Source of the DNA: Pseudomonadota bacterium
GTDB taxonomy: Bacteria > Bdellovibrionota_B > Oligoflexia > Oligoflexales > Bin106
Assembly (NCBI GenBank): GCA_026710525.1
Contig: JAPOQT010000271.1
Coordinates: forward strand, 1 to 5,696
DNA length: 5,696 bases
Direction: 5' to 3'
Within the stretch, counting starts at the first letter, position 1. Every line of letters begins with the position of its first letter. The notes under the pieces are model-generated. The model had not been told where the DNA came from. It saw only the letters and a list, made by a program, of their open reading frames with translations, and made no database searches. Shown here piece by piece: positions 1-5,696 of this stretch. The translations under genes were made by a program, and so were the position numbers.

Positions 1-1
1 C

Positions 2-1969
2 CTGCAAACTTCTGAGCAAGGTATGCGTGATATGCAGCAACGAGCTTTTGCTCAGCGTAACTCTCAATATTTGCTCATTAAGTCACCTCCCGCGTCAGGA
101 AAAAGTCGGGCGATGATGTTTTTAGCTCTTGATAAACGGCAACATCAAGGTTTGAAAAAAGTCATTGTCTCAGTACCAGAGAGATCAATTGGGGCGTCAT
201 TTAGTAATCTTAAACTCACAGAGCATGGTTTTTTTAGTGATTGGCAGATTTCACCGCAATATAACTTATGTACTCCAGGCTCTGATCAAAACAAACGTCA
301 GATTTTTATCGGTTTCCTAGAAGATGAGTCAGCAGATATTTTGCTGTGTACTCACTCAACCTTGCGCAACGCTTATGAAAATTTAGGTTCCCAGAGTTTT
401 TGTCACAGCCTGCAAGGATGCTTGCTAGGCATCGATGAATTTCATCATGTTTCTGTTAGTGATGAATCAAGATTAGGTGAAGTTATTCGCTCCTTGATGA
501 CAGAGCCTTCGATTCATATTGTGGCCATGACTGGCTCTTACTTTCGCGGTGACCGGGAGCCAATCCTGTTGCCTGAAGATGAAGCAAAGTTTGATCAACT
601 AACTTACACTTACTATGAACAACTTTCTGGTTATACCCACCTCAAGTCTCTTGGTATCGACTATCACTTTTATACCGGAGAATATCTTTCGGCTATTGGT
701 GATGTTCTTGATCCTAACAAAAAAACTCTCATTCATATTCCGTCAGTGAATGCTGGAGAATCAACAAAACAAAAATATGAAGAAGTGAATCGAATTATCG
801 ATGTTTTAGGGGTAGTTGAATACCAGGACCCAGACACCAAAGTCCTCTACGTTAAGCAAAAAAGTGGCGACACTCTGAAGGTTGCTGATTTGGTGAATGA
901 TCACCGTGAAGATCGAGACAAAATTATGACCTACCTTCGCGGTCATGGCGTTACCCCTAATATCGATATCATTATCGCTTTAGGAATGGCTAAAGAAGGT
1001 TTTGACTGGCCTGCCTGTGAGCATGCCCTCACTGTGGGTTACCGTAGCTCACTCACCGAGGTGATTCAAATTATCGGTAGAACCACAAGAGACCATCCTG
1101 GTAAAAGTCATGCCCAGTATACGAACCTGATTGCGGAGCCAATCTATGAAGATGAATCTGAGGTCAAAGATGGGGTAAATAACATGCTCAAAGCTATTGC
1201 CGCCTCTTTGCTCATGGAGCAAGTTCTCACGCCGAACTATAAATTTAAAAGGAGGCGTAGTCGTGATCAAGACAATGAAGCCGACAATGTGTTGAATGAC
1301 GAAAGTCATGACTCATCTTCCCAGGGTCAACCAGAGATTCGTATTCACGGTTTTAGAGAGCCAACTTCTGACCGGGTGAGGGAGATTACTAAGTCAAATA
1401 TGGCCGAGCTCAATGCCCATATTCTACAACACTCAGAAGCCACCCATGTTTTTGCTGGTGGTCATATTGATCCTGAAATCATTAATAAAAACTTCTTACC
1501 ACGCTATATTGCTGAGAAATATCCAGACTTAACAGCCGGTGAGATTGAAGAGGTCCGTCATGAATTTCTCGCTCAAGCAGTGCTAAAAAAAGCCAAACAG
1601 ACAAAACAAGGGGGTAAGTCATTTTTGCAGATGAGCTCGAAATTTATTAATGTCGAAGAGCTGTCGATGGACCTGATTGATCGCGTCAATCCTTTTGGTG
1701 ATTCCTTTGCCGTGCTCTCGAAAAAAGTGAATGCAAAATTACTGAGTGCCATCAGAGATACTATTTCTGTGAGTCGTATTAAGATGACCGTCGCAGAAGC
1801 AGTGTCTTTATATTCTCAGATATCGAAATTTATCGCAGCGAAAAATCGTAAACCATCCATGGACTCTAAGGACCTGAAAGAACGAAGGCTCGGTGAAGCT
1901 CTGCTTTTTTTAATACAACTAAAAAGACAGAAAAAACAAGATGAGCAGCTTAGTGATAAAACAAATTAA
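2..1969 (+). CDS. DEAD/DEAH-like superfamily 2 helicase, partner of the GIY-YIG nuclease (5' end open)
   Basis: An ATP-dependent nucleic-acid motor of superfamily 2, expected to act in the cytoplasm on DNA or RNA; the substrate is unknown. Counting from the ATG at 23, the motifs seen are: Walker A PPASGKS at residues 22-28, motif Ia around VPERSIG (51-57), Walker B as DEFH (138-141) instead of DEAD, motif III AMTGS (168-172), motif IV region KTLIHIP (234-240), motif V ALGMAKEGFDWP (319-330) and motif VI QIIGRTTRD (349-357). All catalytic motifs are intact. A basic, polar linker (KFKRRRSRD and following) then leads into about 230 residues I do not recognise. The frame stays open to the left edge (first full codon at 2), and the ATG at 23 has its AAGG only 2 bases away, so the true start may be outside the window; ATGs at 23 and 32 are alternatives. 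The gene ends in TAA, 30 bases before the nuclease gene, which suggests an operon. From memory, this family commonly neighbours GIY-YIG proteins like the next gene. Confidence 0.9.
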   Translation: MQTSEQGMRDMQQRAFAQRNSQYLLIKSPPASGKSRAMMFLALDKRQHQGLKKVIVSVPERSIGASFSNLKLTEHGFFSDWQISPQYNLCTPGSDQNKRQIFIGFLEDESADILLCTHSTLRNAYENLGSQSFCHSLQGCLLGIDEFHHVSVSDESRLGEVIRSLMTEPSIHIVAMTGSYFRGDREPILLPEDEAKFDQLTYTYYEQLSGYTHLKSLGIDYHFYTGEYLSAIGDVLDPNKKTLIHIPSVNAGESTKQKYEEVNRIIDVLGVVEYQDPDTKVLYVKQKSGDTLKVADLVNDHREDRDKIMTYLRGHGVTPNIDIIIALGMAKEGFDWPACEHALTVGYRSSLTEVIQIIGRTTRDHPGKSHAQYTNLIAEPIYEDESEVKDGVNNMLKAIAASLLMEQVLTPNYKFKRRRSRDQDNEADNVLNDESHDSSSQGQPEIRIHGFREPTSDRVREITKSNMAELNAHILQHSEATHVFAGGHIDPEIINKNFLPRYIAEKYPDLTAGEIEEVRHEFLAQAVLKKAKQTKQGGKSFLQMSSKFINVEELSMDLIDRVNPFGDSFAVLSKKVNAKLLSAIRDTISVSRIKMTVAEAVSLYSQISKFIAAKNRKPSMDSKDLKERRLGEALLFLIQLKRQKKQDEQLSDKTN

Positions 1970-1985
1970 CCTTTTTCGTCGACAA

Positions 1986-1992
1986 TGTGAGG
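1986..1992 (+). promoter_or_regulatory. Ribosome binding site of the GIY-YIG gene
   Basis: TGTGAGG lies 7 bases before the ATG at 2000, inside the 30-base gap after the helicase stop. It supports this start and translation from a shared transcript. The same heptamer precedes the next gene at 3384-3390. Confidence 0.7.
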
Positions 1993-1999
1993 TCCAGTA

Positions 2000-3334
2000 A
2001 TGGATAACCTGAATCACAGCTATGATATTGATACGATCCTCAGTCAGGACCCCCTGGGTATTTTAGATGAACCGCCAGAAATATCGTGGCAGAGGACGGA
2101 ACAACAAAATATTCAACAATCATTTAGGGAGTTACATAACTTCTTCAGCTTACATGAGAGAGAGCCAAAGCTTTCAGAGGATGACTTCTATGAACACCTA
2201 TTACGAGTTCGCCTCGATGTTTACCGTGAGGATGTTGAAATTAGAGAAATGTTAAAAGATGCTGATGAGTACCAGCTTCTTTTGCCATCTGATGCTGAGA
2301 AATCACAGATACCGATACTCGATCTTGATCTCCATGAGGATAAGATCGTGGAGCAAGCCAACTATTCACAGGATAAGCCTGCTAGTGAGCCACCACAGCC
2401 AGATTCCCTTGATGATATTTTAATCGATGACGCTCTTGGTTTACTCGATGATGACGACCAAGAAGTCTTAGGCTTGTTTGAACTCAAACATGTTTCTCAT
2501 CCCCATCAAGTTACTCGTCAGCCATCTAGCTACACAGCTTCTAGAAGGCCATGTAAAAATTTTAAACAGTACGTGAACTTATTTCGTCAGTGTTATTATG
2601 ATATTCACATGGGGCATAACGTTATTTTACCGACAGCCACTGTGCAAAAGAAAAGTATTGAAAAAGGTGATTTTTTTATTTTGCAAGGTCAGATGATCTA
2701 TATTGCTGATATTCATTCAGAAGAGATAAAAAATGTCACTAACGATCGCCCGACAAAACGCCTTCACTCTGTGTATGATAATAAGACGGAATCTCATATC
2801 CTTACCCAAGAAACATTTCTGAAAAGGTTAAATAAAGAAGGTAGACGTGTGGTCCCTAGGAGTAAGGTTCATAACTTACCAAGATGTCACTCACAGGTAT
2901 TAGGTTATCTTTATATTTGTCGGTCCTTATCTCAGGACCCTAACCTTAAGAAATTACCCCATCTTTATAAAATTGGTTTTTCTAATAACCAACCACGTGT
3001 TAGGGTGCAACAAGCCGACAAAGAAGCCACTTTTCTTTGTTCCGCAGTGGAAATTGTTAAGGAGATCAAATGCTTTTATATCAACAGTCAGAAGCTTGAA
3101 ACCATGGTTCACCGGTTTTTCTCACACGCACGTCTTGATATTGAACTAACAACCCAGAAGACTTATAAACCAAGAGAGTGGTTTATGGTGCCTCTTGAGG
3201 TCATTGATCAAGGGCTCAAGTTGTTCCTCGAAAATGCTATTACCGAGTACCAATATAATCACATCACACAGCGTATTGAACCCAAAGCTACCCCATCAGA
3301 GCGTCATATTCCCTCGTTTTTTGGCGCAGAGTAA
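2000..3334 (+). CDS. GIY-YIG nuclease family protein (T5orf172-like), 444 aa
   Basis: A probable endonuclease acting with the helicase just upstream. The C-terminal third (about residues 300-420) carries a GIY-YIG fold of the T5orf172 type: GYLYI at 302-306 stands for GIY and YKIGF at 323-327 for YIG. Arg333/Arg335 follow in the first helix, and Glu367 in KLETMVHRFF fits the metal-binding glutamate. A conserved-looking ARLDIEL and PREWFMVPL stretch follows. The N-terminal third is acidic and low in complexity; it has a 13-residue motif repeated at 11-23 and 138-150 (D-x-I-L-x-x-D-x-L-G-[IL]-L-D) and a shorter variant at 157-161. The middle part (about 183-285, with GDFFILQGQMIYIAD) looks like a separate domain I cannot name. 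No signal peptide or membrane segment is visible. The fold assignment is firm; the nuclease activity is inferred from it, and the target (DNA or RNA, self or foreign) is unknown. A role in defence is an inference from the pairing with a helicase. Confidence 0.88.
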   Translation: MDNLNHSYDIDTILSQDPLGILDEPPEISWQRTEQQNIQQSFRELHNFFSLHEREPKLSEDDFYEHLLRVRLDVYREDVEIREMLKDADEYQLLLPSDAEKSQIPILDLDLHEDKIVEQANYSQDKPASEPPQPDSLDDILIDDALGLLDDDDQEVLGLFELKHVSHPHQVTRQPSSYTASRRPCKNFKQYVNLFRQCYYDIHMGHNVILPTATVQKKSIEKGDFFILQGQMIYIADIHSEEIKNVTNDRPTKRLHSVYDNKTESHILTQETFLKRLNKEGRRVVPRSKVHNLPRCHSQVLGYLYICRSLSQDPNLKKLPHLYKIGFSNNQPRVRVQQADKEATFLCSAVEIVKEIKCFYINSQKLETMVHRFFSHARLDIELTTQKTYKPREWFMVPLEVIDQGLKLFLENAITEYQYNHITQRIEPKATPSERHIPSFFGAE

Positions 3335-3398
3335 AGAGCTTGTGATATTCTTGCTGAGAAGAGTGACAGAGATTCGGTTTCTTTGTGAGGAAAGTATT
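3335..3398 (+). other. Short gap between the nuclease gene and mnmD
   Basis: Sixty-four non-coding bases. I see no stem-loop with a T-run that would act as a terminator and no convincing promoter, so read-through from the helicase-nuclease unit into mnmD is plausible. Confidence 0.45.
3384..3390 (+). promoter_or_regulatory. Ribosome binding site that sets the mnmD start
   Basis: TGTGAGG lies 8 bases before the ATG at 3399. It favours this start over an in-frame ATG at 3195, which lies inside the nuclease gene and has no family-like sequence after it. Confidence 0.7.
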
Positions 3399-4391
3399 AT
3401 GGTGGTGAGTTCTGCTTCCGAAGGATTATATTCCTCGTACACCACGGATGACGGCTCCTTTTCTTTATATAGCCTGGATGCCAAGGAGGCTTTCCATCAT
3501 TCTATGGGCGCTCACTCAGAGACCAAAATGAAGTTTATTATCCCAGCAGAATTTGATCTCTATGCTAAGGAGTACCCCCATACTCCCCTATACTTTTTAG
3601 ATGTATGTTTCGGACTTGGTTACGGTAGTATGCTAACCTACGCAGCAGCTCAGCAGCTAGGTATCTGTTTGCACACCCATGCCCTTGATATTTCGAGGCT
3701 ACCATTAAGAGCTGCTTTATCTCATCAAGATTTCCGAGATCAATGTCCTCTATTTTGTCTTGAGCTGCTGAAAAGTTTGTATCGAACAGGGGCTTGGTAT
3801 CATCCTCAATTAGGTGAAGGACATGCTTATTGGCAAGATGCCCGACAGTCAGTGAGGTCTTTGGATTGCTCTTATGATGTGATCTATCTCGATGCTTTTT
3901 CAGCTAAAAGCTGCCCGGAGTTGTGGACTCGTGATTTTTTAGCAGAGTTGATTAGACGTTTGAAGGTGGGAGGTCGGCTAATTACTTATGCTACCTCGGC
4001 CTCCCTACGCCAGAGTCTTATAGCGCTCGGTTGTCAGGTGTATTCAACTCAACTACCGGATGCAGAGACGGTCTATGGTAATATGAAAAACCTTAGGTCA
4101 CCTTGGAGTATGGGGACTGTAGCTTTTAAACCTCAGCTACCCTCTGCCGACTCTCCAGCAAGCCAGTTTTTTTGGCGGAGCCCTAAGCAGGGTAAAAGAC
4201 CATTTTGTTCTCTGTCAATCATGGAAAGAGAACACCTAGAGACTAAGGCTGCCGTGCCATATCGAGATCCTAGCCTTGCTGCTTCCCAGGAAATGATCCT
4301 AGCTCGTCGCCAAACAGAACAAAACTCTTCAAAGTGGACACATCTTATGACTACCTCTCGGTGGCGCAGAAAATGGCAGTTATCTCAGTAA
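3399..4391 (+). CDS. mnmD: tRNA 5-methylaminomethyl-2-thiouridine methyltransferase, stand-alone MnmD type, 330 aa
   Basis: SAM-dependent methyltransferase expected to convert nm5(s2)U34 to mnm5(s2)U34 in the wobble position of tRNAs such as those for Lys, Glu and Gln, in the cytoplasm. Seen in the protein: the family's N-terminal signature TTDDGSFSLYS (15-25) with HHSMGAHSE (33-41), SAM motif I as DVCFGLGYG (68-76), an acidic residue at the end of strand 2 (ALDIS, 95-99), QDAR (146-149), the catalytic-region signature YLDAFSAKSCPELW (163-176) and LKVGGRLITYAT (188-199). There is no C-terminal FAD oxidase domain as in enterobacterial MnmC. Instead the protein ends with EREHLETKAAVPYRDPSL and a basic SRWRRKW tail, which I remember from cyanobacterial MnmD proteins. 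The start at 3399 is chosen because of TGTGAGG upstream and because the family similarity begins about 14 residues later; the longer frame from 3195 would overlap the nuclease gene by 140 bases. It may be co-transcribed with the two genes before it. Family assignment is strong; the exact reaction in this organism is inferred. Confidence 0.88.
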   Translation: MVVSSASEGLYSSYTTDDGSFSLYSLDAKEAFHHSMGAHSETKMKFIIPAEFDLYAKEYPHTPLYFLDVCFGLGYGSMLTYAAAQQLGICLHTHALDISRLPLRAALSHQDFRDQCPLFCLELLKSLYRTGAWYHPQLGEGHAYWQDARQSVRSLDCSYDVIYLDAFSAKSCPELWTRDFLAELIRRLKVGGRLITYATSASLRQSLIALGCQVYSTQLPDAETVYGNMKNLRSPWSMGTVAFKPQLPSADSPASQFFWRSPKQGKRPFCSLSIMEREHLETKAAVPYRDPSLAASQEMILARRQTEQNSSKWTHLMTTSRWRRKWQLSQ

Positions 4392-4511
4392 GTAAGAGCA
4401 AATTTTTACATGAAAGTAGCTCACAAGTGACGATTAGTCCCCAGATAAATCACCCCAGAGTCCTTATGAGATAAATTCAGTTATTAACATAACCACCTAG
4501 GGAAATCGATA

Positions 4512-4553
4512 AACATCTTTAATACCATGATATTAAAGATGTTATTAATTTTT
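4512..4553 (+). terminator. Probable intrinsic terminator: 13-bp perfect inverted repeat plus T-run
   Basis: AACATCTTTAATA (4512-4524) and TATTAAAGATGTT (4531-4543) are exact reverse complements around a 6-base loop, CCATGA. Five Ts (4549-4553) follow the stem after a 5-base gap. The position, 121 bases after the mnmD stop, suits the end of the upstream transcript. The stem is AT-rich and the T-run is not directly attached, both unusual for a strong terminator, so a regulator's operator for the next gene is an alternative. Confidence 0.5.
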
Positions 4554-4581
4554 GCTCAACTTGAAAATCATTAAGACTGAT

Positions 4582-4587
4582 AGGTGA
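4582..4587 (+). promoter_or_regulatory. Ribosome binding site of the L,D-transpeptidase gene
   Basis: AGGTGA has its AGG core 6 bases before the ATG at 4591. It makes 4591 (or the adjacent ATG at 4594) a better start than the in-frame ATG at 4627, which has no comparable site. The frame is closed by a TGA at 4585-4587. Confidence 0.55.
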
Positions 4588-4590
4588 TTT

Positions 4591-5696
4591 ATGATGTTGG
4601 TCTTAAATATAATAAAGATATTACACATGAGCAATCTCATTATGACTATTTATCTGATCGGTCTTTTTATTGCTATCCCGGTAGGTTGCAAGCCAGAAGC
4701 AGAAGATACAGAAAATGCATCTGATACCAAGTAAGTCATAGAAGATTACGAAAATCAAATTCTTAATATTACAGAAGTGAATCAGCTGGTATCAGATACC
4801 CACATCACCATCATTACTGACCTTAATACTGACCGCACGGTTGTGATAGAGAAGGGACTAGTTCGTGATGCAACGAACTCATTATCAGGACGAGTTTATG
4901 ATGAGCGTGGTTCGTTAAATACTGCTTTGGGAGTTTTCAGTATTCACCTTATAGAATACTGCCCGCCGTGGTACTCTAAAATAACAGAGAATGCTCAGGT
5001 ACCTTGTCATCAAGAAAATCTTATAGGTCGTTTCGCTTTTTGGTTTAAAAATCCTTTTGAATACGGGATTCATGGAAGACCTATCGGTCGTTATCAGGAA
5101 CGCTTCGATGATAGTGGCAGGAAACAAACTAGAGGGTGCATTGCTCTTCCTGATGGCTCTTTGGAAAAGCTTATGTTCATGATTCTGAAAACTCCTACTT
5201 TTAAGGATCGTCCTGAACACCTTGAAGTACAGAAGATCAAGCAGTATAACCAAGCAAAAGAACCCACCAATGTGGCTATTCAGATCAGCGATTATATTAA
5301 TAGTAATCCACCTGAAATTGATGGTGTTACAGTGGGCGATCAGAAAGTGGATTTAGATATCAAGCTCCTAGTGATTGACACGAGCGATCCTTCGTTTAGT
5401 TCCGAGCCCCTCGAGTCACTCGAAAAGAAACATCCTTTCTTACGATTACTAACGAAAAGCGAAGAACATGATGACACAGCTCCTTACCGAATAGTTTCAA
5501 ACTGTTCGGCTACTTCACCTATTCCGGTTTTTAAGGATAGCGAGATGTCTGAGGTTGTTGACTATACCACTTCTTTACAAGGTGTACACCATCATAAATT
5601 ACAGTTTAAAAAAAAGATCACTGGATACAATGAAGCTAAAGGTAAAGACGAGAAAGCTATTTATGACAAAGGAATTACCAGCGAATCATCACAACC
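4591..5696 (+). pseudogene. L,D-transpeptidase (YkuD domain), exported, interrupted by an in-frame TAA and cut by the window end
   Basis: An L,D-transpeptidase would cross-link peptidoglycan or attach proteins to it outside the cytoplasmic membrane. From 4591 the frame is open to the window end (368 codons) apart from one TAA at codon 48 (4732-4734). Codons 1-33 give a hydrophobic signal segment ending in IPVGC; Cys33 could be a lipoprotein cysteine, although Pro at -3 is unusual. An acidic linker follows (KPEAEDTENASDTK), then the stop. The YkuD domain spans about codons 83-200: LGVFSI, NPFEYGIHG with the family histidine at codon 161, and TRGCIALP with the catalytic cysteine at codon 183. 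Both key residues are intact. About 160 further codons do not resemble anything I know. After the stop there is no in-frame ATG until 5173, beyond the catalytic cysteine, and the GTG at 4777 lacks a clear ribosome binding site. I therefore read it as one gene broken by a nonsense change or a sequencing error. As it stands, the frame from 4591 gives a 47-residue peptide. A separate start after the stop is less likely but possible. Confidence 0.75.
4732..4734 (+). other. In-frame TAA stop inside the L,D-transpeptidase reading frame
   Basis: The TAA separates the signal segment from the catalytic domain without any shift of frame. One base change would restore a sense codon (for example CAA, GAA, AAA or TCA). 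The three upstream genes all end in TAA, so the codon is a normal stop here and reassignment is not a likely explanation. Confidence 0.8.

Larger units (their letters stand above)
4392..4590 (+). other. Intergenic region between mnmD and the L,D-transpeptidase
   Basis: About 200 non-coding bases, with no reading frame of note. They contain a strong inverted repeat (see 4512-4553), a short direct repeat CCCCAGA at 4439-4445 and 4453-4459 (14-base period), and a ribosome binding site just before 4591. A promoter for the downstream gene probably lies here, but I cannot point to a convincing -35/-10 pair. Confidence 0.5.

Noticed and set aside
1247..1265. Strong Shine-Dalgarno-like AAAAGGAGG followed by GTG inside the helicase gene, suggesting an internal start
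   Set aside because: The GTG at 1263 is out of frame and its frame closes within about ten codons; the bases encode the basic KRRR stretch in the helicase frame.
1049..1309. Minus-strand open frame of 86 codons
   Set aside because: It lies wholly within the helicase coding region opposite motif VI, and the product resembles nothing.
2067..2255. Plus-strand open frame of 62 codons inside the nuclease gene
   Set aside because: It is out of frame within a well-supported gene, with no ribosome binding site or recognisable product.
3195..3398. Longer N-terminus for the methyltransferase, from an in-frame ATG at 3195
   Set aside because: It would overlap the nuclease gene by 140 bases, has no family-like sequence, and a good ribosome binding site precedes the ATG at 3399.
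3296..3484. Minus-strand open frame of 62 codons across the nuclease-mnmD junction
   Set aside because: It overlaps the ends of two supported genes and the product has no recognisable feature.
4439..4459. Two CCCCAGA copies 14 bases apart, as the start of a repeat array
   Set aside because: Only two short copies exist and no further units follow; there is no CRISPR-like pattern.
4565..4590. AAATCA / TGATTT inverted repeat around the ribosome binding site at 4582, as a riboswitch or thermosensor
   Set aside because: A 6-bp AT-rich stem with a 14-base loop is too weak to support a regulatory call.
4915..5253. Minus-strand open frame of 112 codons
   Set aside because: The opposite strand encodes the YkuD catalytic motifs over the same bases, so this is a shadow.

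Overview
The window is about 5.7 kb of moderately AT-rich bacterial DNA. All recognisable genes lie on the + strand. From left to right it holds a superfamily 2 helicase gene (open at the left edge), a GIY-YIG nuclease gene, a tRNA methyltransferase gene of the MnmD type, and an L,D-transpeptidase (YkuD) reading frame. The last has one in-frame stop near its N-terminus and runs off the right edge.

Organism: the best clue is the methyltransferase. It is a stand-alone MnmD with no fused oxidase domain. Its motifs (DVCFGLGYG, an RSPWSMGTVAF segment, and a C-terminal tail with EHLETKAAVPYRDPSL and SRWRRKW) resemble what I recall of cyanobacterial MnmD proteins. A cyanobacterium is therefore a reasonable guess, but only a guess. 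The helicase and nuclease families are widespread, including in proteobacteria, and are typical accessory genes.

Positions 1-3334: the helicase and GIY-YIG genes are 30 bases apart and the second has a good ribosome binding site, so they look like an operon. Members of these two families occur side by side in other bacteria as far as I remember. An ATP-driven nucleic-acid motor plus a small nuclease is a typical layout for an anti-phage or anti-plasmid system, but nothing in the sequence proves that role.

Positions 3335-4391: mnmD follows after 64 bases, with a TGTGAGG ribosome binding site almost identical to that of the nuclease gene, and no clear terminator lies between them. It may be co-transcribed. 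Its expected job is the last methylation step of the wobble uridine modification mnm5(s2)U in tRNA.

Positions 4392-4590 are non-coding. They carry a perfect 13-bp inverted repeat followed by five Ts, probably the terminator of the upstream unit.

Positions 4591-5696: a signal-peptide-like start and a YkuD catalytic domain share one reading frame but are separated by a TAA. This looks like a recently broken (or mis-sequenced) secreted or lipid-anchored L,D-transpeptidase. It has a long unrecognised C-terminal extension that continues past the window.
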